Positions 21,101 through 33,100 of a stretch of 45,282 bases of DNA are shown here, piece after piece (position 1 is the stretch's first letter; every line of letters starts with the position of its first letter). The stretch is from Ectocarpus siliculosus (Eukaryota > Sar > Phaeophyceae > Ectocarpales > Ectocarpaceae): NCBI GenBank assembly GCA_000310025.1, contig FN648498.1:327768-373049 (forward strand), given 5' to 3'. The notes under the pieces were generated by a model. It saw only the letters and a list, made by a program, of their open reading frames with translations, was not told where the DNA came from and did not search any database. Position numbers and translations under genes: made by a program.

Positions 21101-24100
21101 GCAGGTCCCGGCACTGAAACACGTGCACCCTGAGACAGTAAGGCTTCTTATGCCCTAGCACTCCCCGCGCCACCGTTCCAGCCGCCGTTGCCGTGGTGTC
21201 CGCCGGCGTCTCGCCGTCGTCTTCCTCCGCGGTGACAGCAGCGGTTAGGGATGCGGTCCCGGTAGCGGGTTGCTGCAGGAGACGATTTGATGCGTTTCGT
21301 TCGTGTTGCTGTTAGTGGTGGTGCGGTTGCTGTTTTTGCCGTAGTCATCTTCACGTTCACAATGTTTGTGGCCCCGTGTTTCCCTTATCTTTTCGGCGAA
21401 GACACGATCTTCCGTGATCACATCAAGGGGAAGTAGAAACCCCTCACAGGAACGAAATTCGAACTCACTCCTTCCTCTGTAGATGAGCCACAATCGCAGC
21501 GATAAGAGACTTGTTTTCTTCTGTTGCCAACAAAACTCTCACGTTCCTTCGTCGAACACCTTTGGAGCAAGGAGCATGTTTTTTCTCTGGTGTGTGCTTC
21601 CAGACTCTCACTCATACTTGGCGCTGCTCTTGCCTGACGCACCCACCTGAGAAAGCATTAACATCTCTTCCCAAGGGTTATGCCGGGCCACGGCATCCCT
21701 CCCGAGCCCCAGCCGAATCAGTAACGATCCTGGGAAATTGTCCGACCCTACGGCCCACAGCCCCTGCCGCGTCCTGTCCGCGACTAATTCTTGCCTGATC
21801 GATAAGTTTTAGTGGGACAGGGCGGGGGGGGTAGTCCAACATTGTCGGGTTTCCTGTGACACCGGTTCTTCGCGGTGCTTTCTCTAGGCCCCCTCGGCTT
21901 GCCCCCACAAGAGTAAACTGAGAGCTAGGTTAGTACCGTATACTTCAGCGCTAGAGTAAATCATGGTTAGCACACGTTGTCCTCGTCATGCCGAACGACC
22001 GATGGCCCAACTATTTTGCTTTGCTCCGCAATAGACTACCGTACACCCACCATGCCTCCTGTCGTGGTTGCAACGTGAGTGAGGGGACAGGCTAGCGATT
22101 CCCATGGTCGGCGTACATAGTCCTCCTCGTTTCATAATCCACACAGTTTTCCCTTCTACACTGCAGCAGCGATCAGCGATTGACTACACCCTAGCAGGAT
22201 TCCTCCCTACTTCGAGGTTCCCAGGCTACGCGCTCTTAAACCTCGTAGCCCGGGTTGAAAGGGGCTCGAAGAGTGATCGCAGCAGGTTGACCATACGTAC
22301 AAGGTCTTCACATATTATATGCCTAATGTTGGATGTTGGTGGCGTACAAGTCCTCACCAGTGGGGATCTCCCCGAAATCGCTTCGACATAACTTCGACGG
22401 CTGGTATTCGGGCGTAGCTCACACGGGACTCCGGCATATCTCGGACCTGGACAACCGAGAAAAGTGTTTAAATTGCGGCACCGGTTGTAATGTAGATTGG
22501 ACAGCAGCAATGGAACCGGATGAATACACGTAGTCTACAGTAGTTCGGTGAACATCGCAAAAAAATGGCAAGGCGGTGCGAGGAGACAGGACAAGCACAA
22601 CTTGACATGATGTACACAGGGCATGGAATTCTCGTTTGCACGGAGTACGCTCAAACCGGATTGGATGACATCCTTCCGAGGCGACAAGGAACAAGGACGG
22701 CGTCGTAGCTTAAAGAAACCACGGTACAGATCAAAAACAAGCAACGTACGCTCCGGCACCGTGGCATTGAATGCAGGCTGCATTTTGTGCGTTTTTCCCT
22801 TGAGTCTCTGACGCCAAGCGGGTAAACCCGAGTCATCTGTCGTCGATTTAGTCCCACTTCTCTCTCGTACTATTTGCCGGTCAACAGAAAATGAAGAATT
22901 CCCCCACGCTGGGATCAACAGTCATCATCACCGACAGCTGCCGGGAACACTATAGCCACCTTCCCTCCGGAAAACATGACAATACTATATTTGCCTTGTA
23001 CGAAACTGTGCGCGCTCCTTAACGCAACATTTCGATTGCCCTGCCTGAATCTGGTACTTGCTCGAGATGCTTCACTCACCAGGTACACGAAGATGTCTGG
23101 AATTTGCGCGGGGTCAGCAGGAAGCTCCAGCATGTGCAACTTTGCACACAAGCGATCAAAGGTGAGGCACGCAGGTGCATGGGAGCAGCGAGGAAGATTT
23201 GGGAAAACGACCTAGTGAAAAATGTATTTCGGCGATACTGTGCTTCCTCTACGAGAAGATGGGGCACACCCCTCGGTGCAGTGTATCCAATAGGTGCACA
23301 TTATGTACCATGCGTGGTGGGATCCCAGACTCTTGGGATCCTGACATTGCCAAGACGGAGAACGTATGGGCATTCACAAACAAGGCAAGCGTTGATTGCA
23401 TCCGAACGTCACTAAGGGTGTTGTGTGAGTCGCGTAAGTGTGGACATTGAAGATCCCAAAACCAGAGGGAGGAGAGATGAAGATGGTCTGCCTGAGGGTG
23501 TCATGGAGTACCATCCCATGGTCCATAAACGAGTTCGAACACCACCAAGATGAAGCTTGCAATGTTGGGTTTTTGGTCCCCTCGGACCCAAACCAGTGAG
23601 CGTGGATACGGCCAACTCTTCCTCTGTAACAACCTCTACTCCGCGATGTGCTTTCCGCAATTATGCACGGCCATAATCACCACGTCGAACCAATAGTGCT
23701 TTTTCGGCTTAACAGCTACCCCGGTCAGTTATGACGGCATGTGTTGTTCTCCTTGAGAGCAACATATGCCTCAAGCACAAGTCAGCCGACCAGCCAACCC
23801 CTTCGGGAAATGAACGAATCTCCTGATCCTCGACACCTCCTATTCAAGAAATACGTCGATACAACACAATCCCTTTTTCACTCTCGATGCATTGCGTTGT
23901 TCCCCGCCTTACCACCAAACATGGCGTACGCGCCTCCTCAGACAAGGAAATTTACCGCCAGCTTCGCGGGGTGTGGCATGTGGTATTTTCTCATGTGTTC
24001 ACACCTCGTCTCCCTCATTCCACTCCACGATGCCCTTGCGGTTACTCCTCGCCCGGAACTCAAGCTTGGCCTGTCCTAGCGTCACCACGACTCTCATCTT

Positions 24101-27100
24101 GGACGCGCCCTGTAATTTGGAGCCAAGTCAAGGGTTAGGCCTGATGGGAGGGGTTAAGCTGGTACTACCATCCGATTTTGGGTTTAAGTATGATGCCTGA
24201 GTATATGGGTTCAGGATTTCCTAACTGTCTCGTCAAGAGCTTCGGGGTACAGGCAGGGCTGGGGAAACGGCAATGACGCACGATGATGGATTTAGAGTAG
24301 AAGGGAAGGAAGCCCAGCGTTGCCAACAACAAACTCAACCTGATCCTAGAAACATCGTGTGGAATTATTGGGTTGCAGTTGTTTGGCGCTCACCCCTGTT
24401 CAGCGTTGAGATCTGAAGAGAATAAGGTGGCATACGATGGATGTCAGGCCCCTTTCTGACACCTCCCTCTGACAAAGCCGAACCAAGCTGTTTGAGTCAA
24501 GCATCTACACCTCGAAGGCCCACTTCGTGTGTGGATTGGGCAAATCTACTCTCACTCTGCCGTCTTCGTTAGCCTCTGGTGAGTTCTTCAGTTCACGACA
24601 ACCAACCCTTATGCAGTATATTACAGTGCAATGTTTGGAATCAAACGATACCTGAGCGTTGGGGAACTTGAAGACGGGGATATCTGACCCCTGAAGAACC
24701 AAAGCGCGCAGAGTGTACTTGGCGGTTTCTGGCATGATCGTCTCAGGAGGCAACTCGAAATCCATGGCGCTTTCGACGTTTTCCGTGTTCGGTCGAGGGG
24801 GCGGGAATGGGCGGGAGGGGAGCATTCACGAAAAAAACGTACAAGGGAACCAAATATAGGCATTGGGTGGAAACGTTGCTTGATTCGAACTACGGTATGC
24901 GTGTGTGTTCAACGGTAACATCGATGGAAACACTACAAATGCAGAGATAGCTGTCGGATGGTTGTTACAATATCTTCGACTTGGGGATGCCGTGCTTTGT
25001 TCCGTGTTCGTCCCACTCCTTCGATTGCAACAGGCTTAAGGCAAAGGTGCTTCATTTTTTGTCCAACTCTTCCCGCTGTCCGTGAACGGTCGTGCCAAAC
25101 CCTGACCCCACACCATCCCTCTTGTTCCACACCCGTCGCCCCTAGTCTGAATCGGCTACCATCCCTTCCAGAGTTCACCTTCGCTTCCCTCTGTTTCCCA
25201 GCTTTGACGGGGGCCGGGGCTCCACTCTCATCGCCACCAGCAGTCTGTGTATGGTGGTCAGGTAGTGTCCGCCCGACAAGTTCACATCAGATGGGAGAGG
25301 ATGAAAAAGGTGGGTGTGTGCCGATTGTACCAAGGTAGAGAGCATAAGAGTCGATGACGGGGTAAAACACTGTTACAACGTAGGTCGTGAAAAAAACGAT
25401 TACTACGAGTGTACCAGGTGGCGAAGAACAACTGTATACCCACAATCACGCCGCACCGCCGGAGAAACACAGCATGCTTCTTGAGACAACGCATCTAGGA
25501 GTAATGAATGCATCTACAATACAGGACCACCAAAAACGATAACAACAACAACAACAATTAAGGATACCATTGCCAGGTACCTGCCACGGTAGGCGGACCC
25601 TCTGCTCGGGTAACGGTTCATTATCTCCGCTTCCCTCCCCTTGCTTTTGCCGGCGGGAGCCCCGTACAGGTTGATCCACTGGGGGGGTGGCCCCGGGTAC
25701 TGCTTCACGCGACGTCCGAACAGCCCTCGCCTGTTGATTGATATGTTGTGTCAAAGGGTCCTCGGTGTTACGTTTGAACTGTCAGGTGTTGGAGTTTTTG
25801 CTGCGGTTCCTACGTAAACACGGCGATTGGTTTCCATTGAACACAGCAGGAAGAACTTCAACAAAGCCAGTCACGTTTTAAACCAAAATGAGATCTTCTG
25901 GATCTACAACCACAACAACCTTTGGCAAGAACGTAAACGCGTGTCCATGCGCTTACTTTTTCTCCCCCTCGCCAGCGTTCTTCGCAGGGGGCGTCGCGGC
26001 GATGGCGTTGAAGTCGAAGTACGCGTGAGCGATGATCTCTCTCCCCGTCATCTCTTTGTGCCACATCGACAAATCGATGGAGGTGGAGTGGGTGGGCACC
26101 ATGACCGGCAACCACAACTCCTGCGCATCGCCATGTGATGAGAACAATGGGAAACGACGTATGAGAAGTGCTAGGACGAAACGTGTAGAAGTGAGAAGGT
26201 AAATAATCGTTTGCGTACAAACGGGTGGCCGAGAGGTGGCGGGGGAGAAGTATTGGGGGGGCGCTGTTGGATGGGGTTGTGTTCAAGCTCATGCTCATGC
26301 TATTGTTCATTCGAAGTTTCTTGTTCGCGTTGGACCTCATGATTGTTGTCGCAGTCGTCGAAGCGTGAAGTCGATGCACTAAGTTTCCTCTATGGCACGC
26401 TAAGAATTCGTCGAAATACTTGGAACAAGAAGCATTAACTTGAGGAACGTGCCCAACGCTGCCCGTTTCGTTAGTCTTTTCCGCTGCTCAACACGAAACA
26501 CGCACACCTCACACGAGAAATTGGTGCGGAGTCTGTCGTCCAACCTCTTCCCCGACCCCCCTCGTCAGGAGGACCGCGAGCAAGCACGCTTTTGTTATCT
26601 CGTGCTTTGGATCCCGCTGGAAGCCTGACATCTTTGATTGGCCAGACACTGACTGCAACGCGGTCGAACCCAATTAAGGTATAACACCGACGATGAGTAG
26701 AATAATTCGTGTTCGCGTTTTTTTCCTCTATAAGTCTAACTGGTTTTGCGGGATCAATGCTAGTATTACAGGATCACAAAGGCAAACAAACAAAACACGC
26801 ACGCACCTGTGCCCATCCCGGGGACAACCCGTCGCGCCCTTTGGCTTTTACCGCTGTGCTGCGAAGGGGAGGGTTACCGGCGAAGTCCACCTGTCGATGT
26901 TGTCGTCGCCGTCGTCGTCATTTTTCGTGGTGGTGTTGTTACGCCAATGTATGGGAAGAAGTCGTTACGCGCCGAGGACGCGAACAGTTGGGTAAGGGGG
27001 CGTTAATGGTTTTGGTTTAGGCCTCACGGGAGGAAGACAGCATCTAGTGTCCCCATTTCGTGCACGGGATGCAGAGGTTTCACGAACACCCACGTTGATC

Positions 27101-30100
27101 GATACAGAACAGGCGTCAGTTTAGCCCGTTTGTTGTCTTTTCGACCACCCCTCTCTCTGTGTCTCTCTGTTTGTCCCTCTCTCCCTGTCTGTTGGCTATC
27201 TCCCGCTCCCTCTCTGCCCATGTTATCAGCATACATACAGACGTCTGTGTTAGCACCTTCCTCGTTTTGTATGAAGTATATCGTTTTCACACATTTTCTT
27301 CGTTCGTCTCGTGTTTTGCGCACGCACCTGAACAAGAGCGTTCACCGACGGAATGCCGACCGAAGAAAAGCCAGGCAGCCCTTGCGCCGAGAACACGTAC
27401 ACCACCAGAAATCGAAGTTCCTGGGGGATCAGGGCCGGGCCCATGAGAACAAGCCCTCCCCTGCCCCCACCCCCGGTCTCCGCCTCTTTCGCCAACTCCT
27501 CCTGATCAGGTACAAACACGATACAGATCGCTTGTATCGAACAGAACGAAATCGAGCCTCCGCGAAATTTCCCCCGTTTCATGTGAGCCGGAATTCCATG
27601 CGCGCATACAACGGATGAGGTATTTCCTGGCATATTGTTGCCCACGACCGGTGGTCGTCACGTGACGAAAGTGCGAAAACGAGGAACACCACAGACGGGA
27701 AGAACCTATTGAGCACCGAAGGACAAGGAGGGGACGTCGTTCGAGTGTGGCAGGCCCGTGTTGAAGGTGCAAACATAGGGCATCGAGTTCAGAGTACAAA
27801 GTTTCACGTGACAAGAAGGCCATTCCTGCCTTTTGCCGTCCTATTTTCTCCTGTCTCGACGAAGTAAACCTCCGGTAGTCTGTCCCCCAGGCCATCTAGT
27901 GGTTACCCTCGCAAACCCTACTAGGAGCACACGTTGTGGGTTTATTTCCCTCTCTGGAGGTGTTTTATCCCGCAATATGCAACATGTGGATAACGATGAA
28001 CCTCGTGAGTAAGTCAAAGTATACTCCGACTGCACGGTCGACGAGGGCAAGGGATGGCTGAACCCTGTTCGCGAGATACACGAAGGGGGGCGCCGCAGAA
28101 AAAAGGTGTGATTGCAATGAAAAATAAACAAACATATCTGGGAGGCCCTGCTGACCACAACTGAGGCATGGCTACCTGCATCTCCTCGACCATGTCGTGC
28201 ACCCTCTGCCGGTCGCCCGGCCCGAGGACGGTAACGCTCAGCTTTAGGAAACCCTGGACGCTGCTTCCCTCCCCGCTCTCCGCGTCCCGCAGCGCGACCC
28301 ACACGCGATACACTTCGTGGCCCTGTGAAGGCGCAAGGATTGCCGTGTGAAGTGTAGGGGGGGCGTTCGACGGTGGGCACGAGGGGGGGGAAGGGGGGGG
28401 GTTAGGAAGGAGGGAATGGGACGGGAGGAAAAGCGCATTCGTGTTGGCCTCACGGTGAGAGGAGAAGTAGGAGACATTGGCTGTGACATGCAAACGACGA
28501 CGGAAAGAAAAGAGTGCCTTGAATCTGCGCGGTCGAGCTTCTAGAAATCTCAGGTTTTCCGTTTTGGTGACTAAGGACACCCGGTCACGGGACGATCGAG
28601 AATAACATTTTCAAGTTCACAAGACACACAGGTGTAGAGACCACACAACAACGACGAAAAGAAACCGGCGCCGGACTCCTCCGGGAAAGGAAATAGCAAG
28701 TACCAGACATCTCACACACAAACCACAGCACACTTAAGTTCTCCACATATTTTGTAGCACATGGCACGGATGTGTATCGGAACAATACGTAACATTCTAG
28801 ACACAACACCGAAATTGGTTTCGAGCAGTGCCGTCCGCGGATCAATCAACCAACCACGCCCACGCCACGATCGGTCGAAAAGACTCGGAATCAGACACCT
28901 TTTCCACGTAGATCCCGAGGAGGTCGAACTGGTAGCTGCCGATGAGTGAGTCTCGGAGGAAAGTGTTGGCGTCGAGGACCCGCAAGTTTACCGTAGCCTG
29001 CATCAGCTGGTCCCTGTGTAGCGAATACGTAACCGATTGCATCGATCTGCGGTTATCGCACTATTGCCTGTTGCGGTCGAACCACGCTCCAGTGTTGATG
29101 CCCGTTGGATGGAAGACAATGCGAAAACGAAAGCACCAACCACCCCTTCCCTCCACGTACTCGGCGTATACTCCTTTTTCCACACCCAATTGTACAACAG
29201 CACCATCACGGATTCGATTTTTGTCGGCGGCACCTGGATAGGTTGGGGAGGTTGAAGTAGAGCACCTCGTCGAAGACCGCCGAATTCACCCCCTTGCGGA
29301 CCCGTGTGTGTTTGGTCGTCCCCAGGCAGGAGGCGTGGACAATGGGGTCGCTGGTGCCCGAGGAGTCCTTTCCCTTGAGGTCAGATACCTCGATCACGTG
29401 GATCTGATAAATTTGGCGTTTGTTTGTCACAACAGCAGCAGTTGTTGCATGCAATGATGGACGTAAGAACATCTTTCTCAACGATATGAAAAGTATATAC
29501 TAATTGTTCACAGGAACCGAAAGGAGAATCAGAGGGAGAAAGGTTAAGCCAAGCTCACCCCTGCGGTAAATGGACGCCTGAGGCAAAATCGATTCTGTGG
29601 CGCTTTTGTGGGAGCCAAACGAAGAACCCTCGGTGTCCGACATGTCCACGAAGCCTCTCCGACCCTCCCACCGGATACGAGCTACGTAGGGTAGAACTCA
29701 ACCAGAATATGCTAGCATCATGCTGAGCCGCACCCAACTCGCTCCTAGACTTCCGCACGTTTTTATCCTGCTGTATTGTGTGCTAAGCCTAGCCCCCGCA
29801 GACAGGTTAATAGTCGTCGCAGCTGTAGAGGTCACTGACAACCATGGACTTGATAGACACGCCAGTAGATGAAAAATACGAAACAAGGAATCGCCTCATG
29901 CGCTCCCACCGCTAGAAAAAGCGCGATCTATTTTTGTTCATCTCGTCTTCTCCTTTCGCCACCATACAGATCTAACTTCTACGATGTGCTCCCTCCTTCT
30001 TCATGCACTAGTCTTCGCTGCCTGCACAGAGCGCACACCCTGTCGGCTTGGCGAAACTCACCCTGGTGAAGATAACGACGTTTCCTTCCATTTCCATGTG

Positions 30101-33100
30101 TCGGTGCGTGCGTGTGAAATTATTTGGGTTTACTCAACAGCTTTCTGCCTGTATTAAGTTTGAGGTATCACCTGCAACTGGTAGTCGCCCGGCCTGACTG
30201 CCGCCAGTCGGTCTTCGAACTCCGCCCTAGCGGCCAAGGCCTGGGTCTCCCTTGCCCTCTCCTCTTCCTCGAACTCGTCCACCTCGTCCTCGGCCCCGCG
30301 GGCCGACGCCTTCGCCGTCTGGTTCATGCAAATGTTCAGTGTTGTCAACGCCAGCCATCCATATAGGTGCATCACGAACCAAGCGGTTGGATGCACCCAA
30401 ACCACTCATGGAGACGGATGGCCTTCCAAACTGGACATTGAGGGTGTGGTTGGAGCGGCGTGCGGCTCGGCCATGCATAACACGCTCGGCCTGCCCGCTG
30501 GCCCGACCTTCCCGCCCTCTGTCCTTGTGATTCTCTCTGGTCTCGCGTTGACAGTAGGGCTCCATGGTTTCTAGCTGCGATTTACTGGTGTGTTCCTATT
30601 AAAGACGAGCATTTCGCAGTACTTCCCATCCTGCCTACGTCTGTAGAACTTGGCGCACAAGATGCATTGCTGTTCCATCCGAGGTGTCTACGTCGTTGCC
30701 GTTGAGTCTTCATCCAGAAAACGTATTAGAACTGAACCAATGAATGTGCAAAAAGTCCAAGGCTGCAGGCAACATATGTAGCCCCAACGTTTTGACCTAC
30801 TCTATGGTGTTTCCTGGTCTGGTGAAGACTGCCCATCCGGGGCCACACCCAAGAATTCTACCGCCGCTTCAACCTGTTAGTCTTATGCGTCTGCAAATAC
30901 ACCGCAGCTCGTCCGATGTTTGTGAGGGTCCTCCCGCCCTCCGTGTGATCAGTGTTTTGTTTTCCTTAATCTGGCGTTGGCCGATGGTTCTCGTCTACTA
31001 TTTAGCTTATGGTTCTTTAGAATGGCCCGCTCGGTTCCGAAAACATCCAAACAGCTCGTTGTAACCGATAACAGAAAGGGACGAAGTACCTCGCTCCTCT
31101 TGTGGTCTTCCTCATCGTTGTCGTCCTCGTACTCGAATTCACCCACCATGCTCTCTAGGGCCTTTCTCTCCCGCTCTCGCTTCTGCGACCGAAGGTGAAA
31201 GGGACAGGTCTCAAACCAGGAGCGGAATTTGGCGGGTGTAGAACCAAAGTACCGCCGACAATGCCGACACCGAGAGCGGAACAAAAGCAGGAACAACGAT
31301 AGGACCACCACCAACAACAACAACAACAAGGGGTCAGGCCTTGAGCCTCGGGGTCCGGTAAGAATCATTGATGACACCATGGCTCTTCTTGTGCGCACCC
31401 TGACAACCACCACATTGCGACCAGCCTACCCTCACAAGCATCTTGTTTCGGAGTTTTTGTTGTCACATGACATGCAATCAATGCAAGAGATGTGCACTCA
31501 TCCCTCTTGTTGACGAGCTGGAGGGTCAACAAGTCTATCGCCCCTCCCCCCTCTCCTCCTCCCTCCCTCCCTCCCTCCCTCCCTCCNNNNNNNNNNNNNN
31601 NNNNNNNNNNNNNNNNNNNNNNNNNNNNNNNNNNNNNNNNNNNNNNNNNNNNNNNNNNNNNNNNNNNNNNNNNNNNNNNNNNNNNNTCTCTTGTCGTCCC
31701 TCCCTCCCTCCCTCCCTCCCTCCCTCCTTTCCGCCCTCCTTCTCTCCTTCCCTAGAGTCGGCTCTAAGCCCCTGCCCACCGCGCCTTTCTCTCCCCCGTC
31801 CCGCTGACTCGTCAACCCAACCCCCCTCTCACTTTCGCGACGCCCCCCATGAACGTCGAGGCGCTAGGGAGGATGGTCGACTGTCTCCGGGTGTAGTGCT
31901 TGTCGAAGTGCCAGCGTGCGTTTACCACGACCTCCCCCCTCCCCACCGCGTCAAAGCCCCAGCTGTTTGGGACAGGAGGGTGAAAGCCAGCCGCGTACAA
32001 GGAGGCGATCGTCAAATTTTCGTGTCCGGTTTAGGAAAAGCAGCATGCAAGAAAGTAACTGGAACAGATCGTTGCCGCTGGCGATATCAACGATAGAGAC
32101 ACCCCAAACCTCTAGAAGAAACACACAGCACGTCTCAACGAGAGTTCTCGGCCTCACAGACGACCTTTGTTCTTTGTGACCGTAAGACTCAAGTTTATGT
32201 TGGCCAGACTACCGAGGCGTCTCCGCACCACCCGTCAGCCTCTCTCCCCGACACTGCATCATGCTGAGGTTGACTTCTTGTCTGTTCCGCCATCAAACGG
32301 CGGCATAGAGCCAGCGTCCTCGACCAAGCCCTTGTACGCCAAGGCGGTACCCCCAACACGCTTGCCTCACTCCCTTGACTGAATCTTGTCGAGGGCATCG
32401 CCACCGCCCGGACGATAAGTGTCTCTCTCCACACACCGATCCCCCCCCCCGTTCTTGGTCGCTTACCGTCGCATGCTAGAAAATAAAGAGCGACTGAACG
32501 TTGGCAGCGTCTATCGCATAGGGGAAAATGGTGGTGTCTAGAATCCGCTGAATGAGTCGTCGATGGCCAAAAGACTAAGGCAAGCAACGAACAAGTGTAC
32601 ACCGTACCCCAATCCTGGTCTCCCTCTCGCTCTCTGAAGGTCGACGATTCTGACCATCACAAATCGCTCACCCATCGTCTAGCAACGGGAGCCAGCGCGT
32701 GAGGCTCTCTCCGGCCTGCGCGATCTCGACCATGGTCAGCCTCGCCTGCCCGATAAGCTTGTTTGACATGGTCCCGCTATGCATCACCTGAGTTTCCATG
32801 CCCCCGTCGGGTTTTATTTTTGAGTCTGCATCTCGTTGTGCGGGGCGTTACTTTCAATGGGTCGTGTGCTCTGTAGGACCAAAAAATGGTGGTATGTATT
32901 CAAGGTGGTTGTCTTCGACACACTTCGCCGTTGCTTGTCGTCCAAAATTGCTTCTCGCTGCGGATTGGAGTGACTGGTAACTTCCATCCAGTATGCCGCG
33001 AAGAAACAGGGGCAAGCGACTACTTTATCCATCACATAGTCCACGCGGCACATACCCCAAGCCAACCACTATCCCCATTCGCCGTTAGGGGCGATGGGGC

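Noticed and set aside
31498-31815. Open frames across the N gap.
   Set aside because: They are CCCT repeat translated through unknown bases.
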